From the NCBI GenBank assembly GCA_015680685.1, contig MNCI01036482.1:142668-187442 (forward strand): a stretch of DNA of 44,775 bases, in the 5' to 3' direction. Position numbers and translations under genes: made by a program. Positions 1 through 10,762 of this stretch are shown here, one piece after another (positions within the stretch are counted from its first letter, which is position 1; every line of letters starts with the position of its first letter). The stretch is from Gnetum montanum. Taxonomy: Eukaryota; Streptophyta; Gnetopsida; Gnetales; Gnetaceae. The notes under the pieces were generated by a model. It was not told where the DNA came from, made no database searches, and saw only the letters and a list, made by a program, of their open reading frames with translations.

Positions 1-225
1 AAATAAACAACAATAAAACCATGTACTGCAAGGTTTATCCAATCAAGTTCATCTTTATTGCCGTACACAACTTGGGTTCAGGTTACAAGCTGCTCGAATA
101 AAGAGCCGTTCACTCTAGGACTCCTACTGCGGGCACATGGGAAAAATTCTAACTCTGGAGTGATCAATCTACCAGAGCTTCGCTACTTCTAGCCAGGATT
201 CAGAAATAAGGGGAGTGCTGCCTCT

Positions 226-233
226 TATTTATA
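226..233 (-). promoter_or_regulatory. TATA box of LTR fragment
   Basis: TATAAATA on the minus strand, about 86 bp inside the LTR from its TGATGAG end. The same octamer sits at a similar place in all the Athila-like LTRs of the window (22399, 28203, 29826, 35964, 42093), so it is the probable Pol II core promoter of the element. Confidence 0.7.
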
Positions 234-249
234 GATATGGTGGCGGACC

Positions 250-293
250 GCGATATCGCATACGCGATATCGCATGGAAAGACGCGATATCAT
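250..293. promoter_or_regulatory. Cluster of GCGATATCGC palindromes in the short U3
   Basis: Two perfect copies of the 10-bp palindrome GCGATATCGC (250-259 and 264-273) and one 3'-decayed copy (284-293) lie between the LTR end and the TATA box. Decayed copies occupy the same place in the LTRs of elements A and B. The position suggests a promoter element; its function is unknown. Confidence 0.55.
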
Positions 294-319
294 GGCGCTA
301 TGCATGTCGCGTCTCATCA

Positions 320-1000
320 GTACCTTTTTAGGTGCCAAGTCAATGTTATATGTAAAGACAATATACTAAGAGCTATAATGAACAATATATATGAAAGTAG
401 TCAAATAGTTTGGTGGAAGGCCATAACAGTCAAGTTTGACCTAGATTACATCTCTCAAGCCTTAACCAAAGGTCAAGCTATAGTTGCACAACTCACAACT
501 TCCCGAGTTGAAGATAATGTAACCATCAAGCTCGAGTTTCCTGATGAATGTGTCAACATTGTCAACGAGGTACCCAAGAATCACTAGACCAAAATCCACT
601 TTGATGAAGCTTCAATTATCCATGGGGCTAGTGCTATTGCCATCATAATATCATGTTCTAATGTGATCCAACCTTTTTCTTACCATTTTTAATTTCCATG
701 TACCAATAGTATGGAAGAATATGAAGGTTTAATCAAATGAATAATGGTATCTCATGACTAAGAAATCAAATGTTTGAAAAGGTGATTTGCAACTAGTGGT
801 TAACCAAGTAATTGAGATCTATACATGTAAAGCTAAACACTTACAACCTTACCGTGACTTAGCCAAGAAACTCATGTAATAATTTACAAATGTTGGCATT
901 CAACACATATCCCAAACTGAGAACATCTTAGCTAATGTCATTGCCACCATAGCCCTAAGTGTGACACTAGGTATGTTTAGTAAGTAATCTTCCATAACTA
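320..1000 (+). pseudogene. Ty3/gypsy pol fragment: end of RT and RNase H
   Basis: The frame open from the LTR boundary reads through the RT-RNase H connection: a CQVNVI strand, a WWKAITVKFDLDYISQ segment and KGQAIVAQL, a very typical plant gypsy signature (usual form KGQA-ADFLA). After a stop at about 586 the RNase H domain starts with IHFDEAS (usual FDGAS, the first catalytic Asp is present) and continues to a decayed NSMEEYEGLI (usual NNMAEYEAL, second catalytic acidic residue region). Further stops and frame changes follow. RT proper is missing, probably lost or lying left of the inserted LTR. The domain would have removed RNA from the RNA-DNA hybrid during reverse transcription. Not functional. 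Family placement within gypsy is not certain. Confidence 0.85.
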
Positions 1001-1239
1001 AGAAATGTGCTCTATCCATCACGTATAACACTAAAGGCCTCTTTATAGTCACTATCAATGATGTTCTTCAAAAGGAATGATATGAAAATATCAAGTTTTA
1101 TCTAATGCATGTTGAATCTCCATAGAGCCTAACTTCTTCTCAGATGGATGTTGTATGTAAAATAATAAAATAATATGTCATTTTAGCCAATAACACATTA
1201 TGTTGAAGGTTCTATGATAGCATATTGTTGGTATGCTTG

Positions 1240-2309
1240 GCAAAACTAAGACTTGCACAATCCTTGAGCAAGTTCACAAAGGTGTATGTGTAGGACATAT
1301 AGGACCTAGAGCCATGGCCTCAAAGATTAGATGATTAGGATACTATTGGTCCTATATGGAAAGTAACTACCTATAGAAGGTTATAACTTGTGATACTTGT
1401 CAACATCATAGTAACTTAATACAAGTACCACTAAGTGAGTTACATGCTACTTAGATAACTTGGTCATTTTAATGATGGAAAATTGACATTATTAGACCTA
1501 TAATGCCTAAGTCTTCAATAAGACATAGCTTTATCATCACTACAACAAAATATTTTACAAACTGGGTTGAAGCTATTCCACTATGAAAAATAATGTCTTA
1601 ACAAGTTTGTAAATTCGTATTTGATAACATAGTGTCCCATTTTGGCATACCCTTAATTATAGTCACATGTGATGGACCACAGTTTAGTAGCTAAGAAATG
1701 CAAACCTTTTGCCAATAATTAAGCATCAAACATTCATTTTCATTACTATATTATTCACAAGTCAATGGCAATCTAAAGTAAGCAACAAAGTCATGATAAA
1801 CATGCTTAAAAAGATGCGAAACAATAGCAAATACAAGTAGCATGAATGGCTTATACATGCACTGTGGGCCTATAGAACTACCTTTAGAATTGTAACCGGT
1901 GCCACCTCGTATAGCCTTATTTATGGATTTAAAGTTGTTTTTTCTCATGAATTGTAGGTTCCAACACTAAGGGTAACTCTATCTAAAATGATGAACAAAA
2001 TAAGAAGTTGTGTACCATCAATCTCGGTCTAGTGCAAGAGCAACAAATACAAACACTTTCTCATATTGAACGATATCAAGAAAGAAAGAAACAACAACAT
2101 CATCATGATCTAAATAAAAGAAAAATAAAGGAAGGAGAAATTGTTCTAAGGTCATTCATGAACATGTGGACAAGTTTTTGGCTAAGTAGGAGGGATCTTT
2201 CCTAGTTACCAAAGCTTATGGCAATGGGACATTTAGAGTAGTAGACATGGATGGGAATGGATTGGCCAATCTGATCAACCATTCCTATCTCGAATTTTAT
2301 TATGTCTAA
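1240..2309 (+). pseudogene. Ty3/gypsy integrase, decayed
   Basis: The order of integrase parts is clear despite many stops. A zinc-binding HHCC region lies at about 1270-1425 (H..GVCVGH, then CDTCQHH). The core follows with WKIDIIRP (first Asp), KYFTNWVEAIPL, FDNIVSHFGIP and VTCDGPQF (second Asp; usual TDNGPQF). The third catalytic Glu, expected in an NGxxE context at about 1760, reads NGNLK followed by a stop, so it is lost. The C-terminal part ends with an in-frame segment GSFLVTKAYGNGTFRVVDMD and a stop at 2307-2309. This is the only polymerase-type enzyme sequence in the window. It may belong to the autonomous partner of one of the gag-only elements, but nothing here shows which. Confidence 0.85.
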
Positions 2310-2663
2310 AATTAATCTATTTTACTATAGTCCTTGTTTATCTTTGTTTGTAGGTATGAATGACTAATGGACACTAATAACTTTTGTAGCCTACGAAATG
2401 TGAGCCTATGTGACCTCTTGCCTTTTCTTTTATGCATCTCAAATAAACTACAATGGAGGTAGTAGAACATCTCGATGCCCCCATGGGGTAGTGTTGGGTG
2501 CATGCTTCCTTTGCCTAATCATGGATTTGACTACACAATAGCACACGAGTGGTAGATGCAAGTCCACGTGCATGTGTTGGGGAATGAAGAGGATGTAGGT
2601 TCTCATGTCCTTTATGCATGTGCAGGTGCCTCACTCTAGGGTGCTAGCAAGTGTGTTCTTCCT

Positions 2664-2783
2664 TAGGATGAGTCAACCAGGAAACTGGATGAATAGAATG
2701 TGGAGGATGCTGACAAAGTACATTAATTAGAAGCATGAGTGCCTTAATGCAAATGCTCATTTGGGATCCTCAAGCCATGGTCA
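2664..2783 (+). repeat. Dispersed direct repeat, copy 1
   Basis: About 120 bp that recurs, diverged, at 3369-3487. Shared landmarks are GAGTCAAC, GAATAGAATG, ATGAGTGCCT, ATGCAAATG and ATTTGGGATCCTCAAGC in the same order and spacing. The copies are 705 bp apart. Confidence 0.75.
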
Positions 2784-3368
2784 TGTGCTAATCCTTGAGT
2801 CCTGAGCTAGAAAGCATAGCCATTGAGGATTGTGAGTGCAGGTATTTGGGTTTTTGTTTTGCAATCATATCATCTTGAATGTTACCTTTATTGGATTCAA
2901 AGACTCACATTGGTCCTTCTGTTGGAGTAACTTGTTAAGTTTGAACATTTTCTCATCCTTGGAAGTAAGTTTTTCAAGGGTTAGAAGTAGTTGGATAGAT
3001 GGTAGAGGCTCATGCCTCTTAAATCCACTATTTTTGCTGCATGACATGCTATTTTTGGGTTTCATAGAGGACTTTGGGGGTGCGTGGTTTATGAATGATG
3101 AATGCAGGTATTTGGAAGCCTAGATCCTACGAGGCATGTTTGTTTATCTTGTGGTGTGATTGTTCTAAATGTTCTAGTTTTCAAGAATGTTCGTGTTATC
3201 ATAGGGTGCGATGGTCCTCATGGTTCACATTCATGACTCTTGAGCTAATTTGAGAGATAGATGCCCTCCAAAGTTGACAAATACAATTGATAGAGAAAGG
3301 GCCATGGAGGTGTGGATGTGCTCTATGATGTCCATAGTTAAAGAGTGTCTAGTGAGTGCATTCGTTTG

Positions 3369-3487
3369 TTAGGGTGAGTCAACTCAAAAATCAAATGAAT
3401 AGAATGTTGAGGGTGCTAACGGAGTACGTTAATTGAAACATGAGTGCCTCAATGCAAATGTTCATTTGGGATCCTCAAGCTATGGTC
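3369..3487 (+). repeat. Dispersed direct repeat, copy 2
   Basis: Second copy of the repeat at 2664-2783, with scattered substitutions. It ends just before the 29-bp satellite array. Confidence 0.75.
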
Positions 3488-3577
3488 TAGTGTTAACCTA
3501 ATAGATAACTTTCCATGCAAACACTCTTCACAATCATGAGGTTCCTACTTCCAACTGTGATTGACTCAATGAAACTC

Positions 3578-4287
3578 TCAAGTGTTGGCCCATCAGTCCA
3601 ACTGAGATCCAAGTGTTTATATCCAAATGGATCCTCAAGACCAAGCATTGGCCAAAAAGATCCTCAAGAGCAAGGGTTAACCCAGTGAACCCTTTGGACA
3701 AAGTGTTGGCCACACAGATCCTCAAGACTAAGGGTTAGCCAAATGAACCCTTGGGACTAAAGGGTTGGCTTGAAGAACCCTTGGGACAAAGCATTGGCCA
3801 AATGAATCCTCTAGAAAAAGTGATAGCCACATGGACCATTTGGACAAAGTGTTGGCCACACAGATCCTCAAGACCAATTGTTAGTTAGAAAAATCCTTGG
3901 AACCAAATTTATAAGGATGTAGGGTGGTATGGTGGAGTCTGGGTTGGCAAAACAGACCCTCGAGACCAACTATAGGAAAAATGAACACTTAGGACCAAAT
4001 GTTACCCAAATGGATCCTCAGGACCAACTGTAGGAAAAACGGACCCTCAGGACCAAATGTTATTCAAATATACCCTTGAGACCAAGGGTTGACCCAATGA
4101 ATCCTCTAGACAAAGTGTTGATCGCACAGAGCCTTGGGACCAAGGGTTGGCCCAATAGACCCTTGGTACCAAGTGTTGGCCAAATGGACCCTCATGGTGG
4201 AGTGTTGGTCAAATGGACCCTTAGGAACAAGTGTTGGAAAAACATACCCTTGGGACTAAATTTATAAGGGTGTAGGATAGTATGGTG
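3578..4287 (+). repeat. 29-bp satellite array, left part
   Basis: Diverged tandem units of about 29 bp built on GACCAAGTGTTGGCC, AAATGGACCCTCA and AACTGTAGGAAAAA variants. A spacer containing TTTATAAGGGTGTAGGAT and TATGGTGGAG interrupts it at about 3909 and 4257. The array stops at 4287 because element D is inserted in the second spacer; it resumes at 13569. Since 29 is not a multiple of three, open frames across it are by chance. Confidence 0.9.
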
Positions 4288-4847
4288 GAGCCTGTACCGT
4301 CCGAAATCGTCAGTGCAAGGCTGGAACGTTAGGAGCACCGAAAGATCCATAGACAAGCACAGTTGACCCTGCCTCCGCTTGAGGGCAAGTTGGAATGAAC
4401 GAAGGCAGAGTGCCTTGGATGGTCCGCACGCAGATCAAACAAGGACTTCCCCAACATTTGCCGCTACAACACGTTGGGTTATACGTAAAAAATGCACATT
4501 AAATGTAAACCGTAAACAAGCACGATAATGTAAACGAGCCTATAAACGTAAACTAAAAAACAAAGAAAATTGCAATAAATCTGTGCAAAATGTAAACTAT
4601 TTTGTATTGAAAATTGATTACAGAGTGCACGGGTCCAAACACAGTTGTGAATTGATCACAAGGCAGCTATTTAGCCCCGATGGGTGAGGATTGTGATGGC
4701 AACTATTGGGAATTTCTGCAGGCATAGCGTCAATGCTGTATGCTCAGCGTGCAGGATGTATGCCCAGCGTGTCAGGTTTGTTTCCTTTTCTTTTCTCCCG
4801 ATTTGTTTAAAATTGCCGACCCCCTCCTCCCTGTGGAAACTTTGGGG

Positions 4848-4854
4848 TTTTATA
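4848..4854 (-). promoter_or_regulatory. TATA box of element D 3' LTR
   Basis: TATAAAA on the minus strand, in a conserved CTGTATAAAACCCC context also present in the other LTR at 12304-12310. Confidence 0.65.
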
Positions 4855-4885
4855 CAGGTTTTGACGTTAGGTTCTGGTTGGGCGA

Positions 4886-4891
4886 CACGTG
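4886..4891. promoter_or_regulatory. G-box CACGTG upstream of TATA
   Basis: CACGTG in the context CCACGTGTCGCC on the minus strand, about 32 bp upstream of the TATA box. It is conserved at 12342-12347. G-boxes are bound by plant bZIP and bHLH factors; an ABRE-like role is an inference. Confidence 0.55.
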
Positions 4892-4943
4892 GATGTTGAC
4901 TGGGTGCAAAAGAATGAAATTGACAGGTGTACAGTATGTTACA

Positions 4944-5215
4944 TCCGCTGGGCGTATACGCTGGGTGTATACGTTGTATCTGGTGGGCGTAAATGCTCTA
5001 GGCGTATACGTAGGGCGTATACACTGGGAGTGTAGGGTGTATACGCTGGGCGTATACGCCTGATGTGCTGAGCATATACACTGGGTGTATACGCCTGATG
5101 TGCTGAGCATATACACTGGTCGTATACGCTGTGGATGCTGAGCATACAGGATGCTAGTGTAAGTGTACAGGATGCCAGCGTAAGCCAAAAATGTACCCAG
5201 CGTATACACATGAAA
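4944..5215. repeat. Array of CGTATACG palindromes in D 3' LTR
   Basis: Nine GTATAC cores, mostly in GGCGTATACGCTGG, GTGTATACG or AGCGTATACAC contexts, with further copies decayed to CATATACAC. AGCGTATACGCT is self-complementary. The array sits directly upstream of the G-box and TATA box in the element's own orientation. Confidence 0.8.
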
Positions 5216-5233
5216 ATGCTTCATTTTAAGGTC

Positions 5234-5945
5234 AAAAATTGATTTTTGGGTGCCCAAGAGCTGCTGGGAACCTTGGGGAAGGTTCTGGGGGGTCTAGACA
5301 CTCGATTCTGGCATGTTTTGACTCATTTCCGGGGCCCGAAAGTCTATCTACGCTGGCTGCACCCTGGCGTATACGCTGGGCGTACAGGAATGGAAGACCA
5401 TCATTTGGAGCCAAAATTTGATTTTCGAGTGTCCAAGAGCTATTGGGAACCTTGGGGAAGGTTTTGGGAGGTCTAGATGCTCAATTCTAGTATGTTTTGA
5501 CTCATTTCTGGGGCCCGAAAATCTGTCTAGGCTGGCTACACCCCGGCGTATACGCTGGGCGTACAGGAATGGAAGACCATCATTTGGAGCCAAAAATTTA
5601 ATTTTCAAGTACTTGAGACCTACTGGGAACCTTGGGAAAGGTTCTGGGGGGTCTGGATGCTCGATTCTAGCACTTTTTGACTTATTTCCAGGGCCCGAAA
5701 GTCTGTCTACGTTGGCTGCACCCCGGCGTATACGCTGGGCGTACAGGAATGCAAGACCATCATTTGGAGCTCAAAATTTGATTTTAAAGTGCCTGAGACC
5801 TACTGGAAACCTTGGGGAAGGTTTTGGGGGGTCTGGACGCTCAGTTCTGGCATGTTTTGATGAGTTTTTGAGCCCCAAAAGTTGCTGTACGCTAGGCCTT
5901 ACGTTGGGCATGTGTAGGCCAGTGTACATGATACATACTTAGTGG
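5234..5945. repeat. Four tandem copies of a ~180-bp unit in D 3' LTR
   Basis: Units start at about 5234, 5413, 5591 and 5774. Each holds AAAATTTGATTTT, CTGGGAACCTTGGGGAAGG, GGGGTCTGGACGCTC, GGGGCCCGAAAGTCT and, in the first three, GGCGTATACGCTGGGCGTAC. The last unit diverges at its end. The same four units occur in the other LTR. Confidence 0.88.
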
Positions 5946-6153
5946 AAACCAAGTATTTTGAGCTCAAGATTTGCCAAGTTTGATGCTAGATGTCATCATA
6001 GTATTCTTTGGATCCCAAGGAACTTTTACTTGCTTGCTTTGACTTCGCTTGATGCTATTTTTGAGGCTTTCAAGCTTGGTCATGCTGAGGACCAACATGA
6101 CTTAGCTTAATTTCTGTCTACAAGTGTTAGCCAAAATTTTTTGTGGTGTTTCA

Positions 6154-6169
6154 TTGGCCCCTCTTTGTT
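6154..6169 (-). other. Polypurine tract of element D
   Basis: Minus strand AACAAAGAGGGGCCAA directly before the 3' LTR: the expected place and composition for plus-strand DNA priming. Confidence 0.6.
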
Positions 6170-7300
6170 GATTTCTGGAGGAATTGACCCGAGAGGCATC
6201 GAAAAAGAAGTACAAAAACCACAAGCAAGCTTGGTAGAAACATTGTTCTTTGGCACTTGGCCAGATGTCATCGCACTGTGTTCAAAAGTACCTGGGATTG
6301 GGAAATGAAGCTTGTAGTTGGATTGGGAGATGGAAATTATGGGATTGGGACCTGATCAAGGGATTATGCATGGTAAAGGGGATGATCTGGTATGTAGATG
6401 GGTCATGCTGATCCTTGTCAATAGCCATTGTTTAGCAAACTCGAAATCAAGGCATGAGATGTGCGTCCTTTGGCGAAACAAGACTCTTGTTTAGTGTTTA
6501 AGAGGAGTTGTTGGCCGCGTGATGGTGGGTTGCATTCTTTGGAGGAATAGGCCCCCTGTTGGTGGAGAACCAAAGCTGTGCAATGAGATGTTACTTGAGC
6601 TTTTGACACATGAGTGTTTGTTTCCAAGACAATTGCCTTCCCGCCTGGGGCTTATGGGAAGTGCCAAGGGTCTTGTGGCTCATTTTGCTCTTTGCTCTTT
6701 TCTTTTTCTTTCTTGATTTTTTTCTCTCTTTTTATTGTGTTTTATCTCTTTTTTTTGTCTCTCTCCTTTTTTTTCTTTTCTTTTTTGTTTCTCTTTATTT
6801 TTTGGAAAGAGCTTTCTTTCAATTTTTCACTCATGCTCATGTGCCATATTGTGTGTTGCAGTTGCTTGAGAGTGTCATAGCGTGTAATAGTGTGTTCAAA
6901 TTTTTGGGGTGTACTAGGTGTATCTGGGAACTGTAACCGGTTAGGAAAGGGAATAAGAGTGTTGGGGGAAATGGAGAATGTATTGGGAACTGGGAATGTA
7001 CTTTTGACCAGATTGATTAACCTGGTTACGTGCGTCAGAAACAATGTGGCACCTTGTCACCGTGATGAAGTGTATCTGTGTACGAGCACCACTGGGTGTC
7101 ATCCTGCAAACATAACTCCAAGAAGACAAGAAAATTACAAGAAAATGAGTTAGCGAACACTTTAGGCAAGAATGTAATTGATGCAAATGGAGGCATCATG
7201 TGAAACTTGAGGCAATCAGAATGAGCAGCAATAGTGTTGTCAAAGCCGGTGTGATGAATGATGCAGCAGGCATGTCATGAATTACAACAGTAGATGAATG
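6170..7300. other. Non-coding 3' interior of element D
   Basis: No domain is recognisable on either strand. On the element's strand it should carry pol in an autonomous relative; here nothing resembles RT, RNase H or integrase. It holds the purine tract at 6685-6803. Confidence 0.6.
6685..6803 (-). other. Sense-strand A/G-rich tract, element D
   Basis: About 119 bp that is almost only A and G on the minus (sense) strand. Comparable tracts lie in the 3' non-coding part of element A (24755-24809), of the relic region (17851-17980) and, shorter, of element B (34553-34590). Confidence 0.7.
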
Positions 7301-7314
7301 TGCTAGAAATGATC

Positions 7315-7600
7315 TGGCCAGTTTATAGTCTTAGTGGACTGTCATGGGTTAGTTTTATGTCGTAACCCATTGGACGTTGCCAGTTTATCGTTGTAGCGAA
7401 CGGTACGATGCTAGTTTATAGTCATGGAGGACTATGAAGAGGCAAGCTAGTTTATAGTCTTAGCAGACTCTGGTGAATGAGTGTGACAGTTTAGTGTCAT
7501 GTCGGATAGAGCTCTGTGGTGTCAGTTTATTGTCATGACGCCAGGACATTCTGTGGTATCAGTTTTAAGTCATGATGCTAGGACTGTCAGGGTGGATGCA
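7315..7600. repeat. About eight CAGTTTA-type repeats, element D 3' interior
   Basis: Diverged copies of GCCAGTTTATAGTCTTAG with a following GGACT start at roughly 7318, 7350, 7378, 7410, 7446, 7485, 7522 and 7558, about 30-40 bp apart. Two close relatives lie inside the gag linker at about 9076 and 9160, where the minus strand reads SAKTLNW and TKMLNW. Confidence 0.75.
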
Positions 7601-7724
7601 TGCATGTGCGTTCGTACGATCCTGTAAACAAAAGAAACTAGACAAAACAATGTTAAATAGCCATTGTAGAAAACATGAATTGAAATGCACAAGTGAATAG
7701 AAAATAATGTGAAAAGGTCGTAGT

Positions 7725-8720
7725 TTAAGGCCTTTTCGGGCCACATGCGAGCGCGTAAGCTAGTACAATGCAAACTAAGGTGACGTATGCACAACGAACA
7801 AAGGTGAAGAGTGGGCGGGGGTTAGATGTGTCTTTGGCCGCAGGGGAGTCTTGATTATGTGGTTGTTTCTTAGTCGGACATGGTCTAGGAGGCACGCTAG
7901 TTTGCTCTAGGAGGCTTTTAGTTTTTACCCCTTGTTCGAGCATTTTAGCTCTAGGTGTTATGTTTGTTGTTGTGGGTGTTGCTTCAAGAGGCTCCTCTTT
8001 CAAGACCTGTGAAATTTCTATGTTGTGGTCAGCTTGAAAGGGAGTGTTGTCACCATGTATAATGACTTGTCCGCCTTCGTATGGAAGGTGGATTTCTTGA
8101 TGTATCGGTGAGGAAACGGCTCGTTGTTGTGCTAGCCATGGTCTGCCAAGAATCATGTTGAAACTGGGCATCTCTTCTATGACAGTGAACTCCGCGCTAG
8201 TGGGGAATTGGTCACCTACCACAAAGGCTAATTTGATTGTGCCCTTGATTGTGACACATGATCAGTTGAAGGATTTTAGACACGTGGTTTCTGTTGGCAT
8301 GATCTCATCTGCCATGCCTAGTTTGTCGATGACGGAGTATAGAACTACATTTGTTGCTGCACCATCATCAACATGCACTCTACGAATGGTACATTGCCCA
8401 ACACTAATCGATAATGGAGCTGTTGTGACCTCCCCTCGTTCAGGGTTGACTTTAACTGCATCATCACGAAAGGCTAAGGTGTTTGAACCCAATCCTTGTG
8501 GTGTGTGTTGTGAAATCATTGCACGGATGGATTCCATGTTAGCAGGGATGTCCTCTGTAACAAGAATGGATGCTAACGTTTGCGCTAAGGCTTCGCGATG
8601 AGCTGATGATGTCATGACCAAATCGTACAAGCTCATGGTTGTATTCTTTTGTTTGAGCGTTTGTTTCACCTAGGCCAGTGTAGCTACAAATTCTATGTTA
8701 TCTGTCGTTGTGTTGGTTGC
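7725..8720 (-). pseudogene. Element D aspartic protease region
   Basis: Same frame as the gag upstream. The active-site segment reads RRVHVDDGAATNVVLYSVID (8358-8369 for DDGA); retroviral-type proteases usually have D-S/T-G-A, and plant gypsy forms such as DGGS and DNGS are known, so this is a variant loop. The conserved second motif ILGRPW is at 8136-8153, followed by the usual AVSSPIHQEIHLPYEGGQV stretch. In-frame stops: TAG at 8721-8723, TAG at about 8673 and TGA at 8262-8264. The frame ends at 7725 with a hydrophobic run (YVTLVCIVLAYALAC) that is probably chance read-through. It would have cut Gag during particle maturation. Confidence 0.85.
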
Positions 8721-8963
8721 CTATGTATGGGTTGAGGGCTTGGGCTTGGTTTGTTTGGGATTAAGGGCAAGGCCCCCAGTGTTCAGTTGTTGTATATTAG
8801 GTGTGTCCTTCATTTCAGCTGTGGGTATTGTTCGTTGTTCATTTGTCCTCTTCTGCTGCCATTTGGCAGGCTTATCCGTGTTGTTGGCAAGGTTGACTCT
8901 TGAGGGAGGAGAGGTTGAGACATTTCCTATGGTTGGGCTCAAGGTAAGTGAGGGGCCATCGCG

Positions 8964-9320
8964 TGGTGGTACTTTTATGACAAATGGGAGTTTAGAAGGT
9001 GCTGTTGTTGTTTGACTAGCCTGTTGTGGCACCTTGATAACGAAAGCTTTCTTTGTGGTTGTCGTTGGTGAATTGTGCCAGTTTAATGTCTTAGCGGACA
9101 TCTGTGGTGGTACTTTGACCACAAAGGGTGTCTTCGGAGCTCGGAATTGTATTGAATCTTGCCAGTTTAACATCTTAGTGAACGTGTGTGGTGGTGGTAC
9201 CTTGACCACAAAAGGTGCCTTCGGTGCTCTAGGTGGCACGTTGATGACAATGGGAGGCCCCTTGCTCATGGAGGTGGAGGGGGTTGTTGCCTTGCTGGGA
9301 GGCACATGGATCACAAAAGG
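8964..9320 (-). repeat. Peptide repeats FVxKVPP in Gag linker
   Basis: Six copies in register: QPFVIHVPP, GPPIVINVPP, APFVVKVPP, TPFVVKVPP, KAFVIKVPQ and LPFVIKVPP, spaced about 18-30 residues apart, between the zinc-binding region and the protease. A single such motif followed by an aromatic and VPW is common in plant gypsy Gag; the multiplication is unusual. Confidence 0.8.
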
Positions 9321-10361
9321 TTGCCGCACAAGTTTAGGCTTACTATCTATGCTAATGGAGTTTATGACATAGGGGGCATCATTTGTGCTTGGTTGATTCA
9401 GGGCGTTGATGGTCAGTTGGCCCCGTTCTATCATTGCTTGTAGATCATCCTTTAACGCACGATAGGTGTTGGTATTGTGACCAGACATTTGGTGGTAGTG
9501 ACAGAATTGGTCTAACTTGAAATGTCGTGGAACCGGGGGCTCATTTGGTGCTGCTAAGGTGGGGTTCCTTAGTAACTCGTAGTACCTATCATGTCAGCGG
9601 CGAGCATTCTCCGCTACATGTTTGTACTGGATTTGCCCAGCTTTAAGGAGTTTCTCTAGTAGTTTCGAAGGTCGTGCAGGTAGCGATGTGTACTTAGAGC
9701 GATCTTTGTGTTGAAAATTGGACCTTAAGGTGGCCCCTGTTGTTGCAGGTGGGTTGGTACTGGTGTTAGTTGTTTTTGTGCTTGCGGCCACAATTTCCAT
9801 TGTTTCCTTTTGTTTGGCAACATGTTGGTTCTTGTAAGCCACATAGGCGGGGTCATTGCTGGATTGTGTAGCTTGTTCAATGTTCTTGATCTGTGTGAAT
9901 GCTTGGCTCAACGTTTGAGCGCTTAGGTAGTACAGTTTTGACTTAATGAAGTCATTCACGACTCCCTTTAGCATCATAAGCAAATACTTTTCAGGGATGG
10001 GCTCATGAAGTTCGTTAAGGGCTGCACTCCATCGTTGGATGAACTTTTGTACAGGCTCGAGTGGTGCTTGTTTCACCTGTATCAGACTGTCCAGTGTGGC
10101 TTCAGGCTTGAGGTTGTACTTAAACTGGGTAACGAACTGATGTAACAGATCCTCCAGAGAGGATATGGAGTTATGAGACAAGGCTCGGTACCAGTCTAAG
10201 GCTACGATCGTTAAGGACATAGCAAACACGCGCAAGATTGCGTGGGGCCAAGCTTGAAGCAATAGAGTTTCTGATCGAAATGTGACTAAGTGAGCATTTG
10301 GATCTTCCTTCCCATTGTACTTGGTTAACTAGGGTAGTGTGATTCCCTTGGGTAAAGCTAA

Positions 10362-10762
10362 NNNNNNNNNNNNNNNNNNNNNNNNNNNNNNNNNNNNNNN
10401 NNNNNNNNNNNNNNNNNNNNNNNNNNNNNNNNNNNNNNNNNNNNNNNNNNNNNNNNNNNNNNNNNNNNNNNNNNNNNNNNNNNNNNNNNNNNNNNNNNNN
10501 NNNNNNNNNNNNNNNNNNNNNNNNNNNNNNNNNNNNNNNNNNNNNNNNNNNNNNNNNNNNNNNNNNNNNNNNNNNNNNNNNNNNNNNNNNNNNNNNNNNN
10601 NNNNNNNNNNNNNNNNNNNNNNNNNNNNNNNNNNNNNNNNNNNNNNNNNNNNNNNNNNNNNNNNNNNNNNNNNNNNNNNNNNNNNNNNNNNNNNNNNNNN
10701 NNNNNNNNNNNNNNNNNNNNNNNNNNNNNNNNNNNNNNNNNNNNNNNNNNNNNNNNNNNNNN
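10362..10762. other. Assembly gap (401 N)
   Basis: A run of N inside the gag of element D. Its sequence is unknown. Confidence 1.

Larger units (their letters stand above)
1..319 (-). mobile_element. LTR fragment, Athila-like family, cut by window edge
   Basis: Read on the minus strand this begins TGATGAG at 319 and runs towards base 1, where the window ends. It has the same order of parts as the LTRs at 21682-22539 and 27478-28357: TGATGAG end, a cluster of GATATC palindromes, TATAAATA, then a stretch containing the complement of a clustered TTTATTC/AGATC segment near 50-110. It interrupts the pol fragment that starts at 320, so it is an insertion into pol. Whether it is a solo LTR or the edge of a full element cannot be seen. 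The base following it starts GTACC, the visible half of a possible target duplication. Confidence 0.8.
2310..3577. other. Non-coding stretch after pol
   Basis: No convincing gene. It probably includes the 3' untranslated part of the pol-bearing element. Its only clear structure is the pair of direct repeats listed separately; open frames here are short and show no recognisable domain. Confidence 0.5.
4293..6153 (-). repeat. 3' LTR of element D (1861 bp)
   Basis: Left LTR, which is the 3' LTR because the element reads leftwards. It matches 11759-13563 along its length and is 56 bp longer, mainly through an extra unit in the palindrome-rich array around 5085-5145. Order on the minus strand: U3 with four 180-bp repeats, palindrome array, G-box, TATA box, then about 550 bp of R-U5. 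Confidence 0.93.

Noticed and set aside
237-587. 116-codon open frame as a host gene
   Set aside because: It starts inside the LTR fragment and runs into gypsy pol; the 3' part is the RT-RNase H connection.
4740-5942. Open frames with Tyr/Thr-rich or Gly-rich repeats
   Set aside because: Translations of the LTR tandem repeats and palindromes.
7725-7800. Membrane segment at the end of the element D frame
   Set aside because: Beyond the protease domain and probably accidental read-through of decayed sequence.
8155-9443. Plus-strand open frames
   Set aside because: Antisense shadows of the minus-strand gag-protease of element D.
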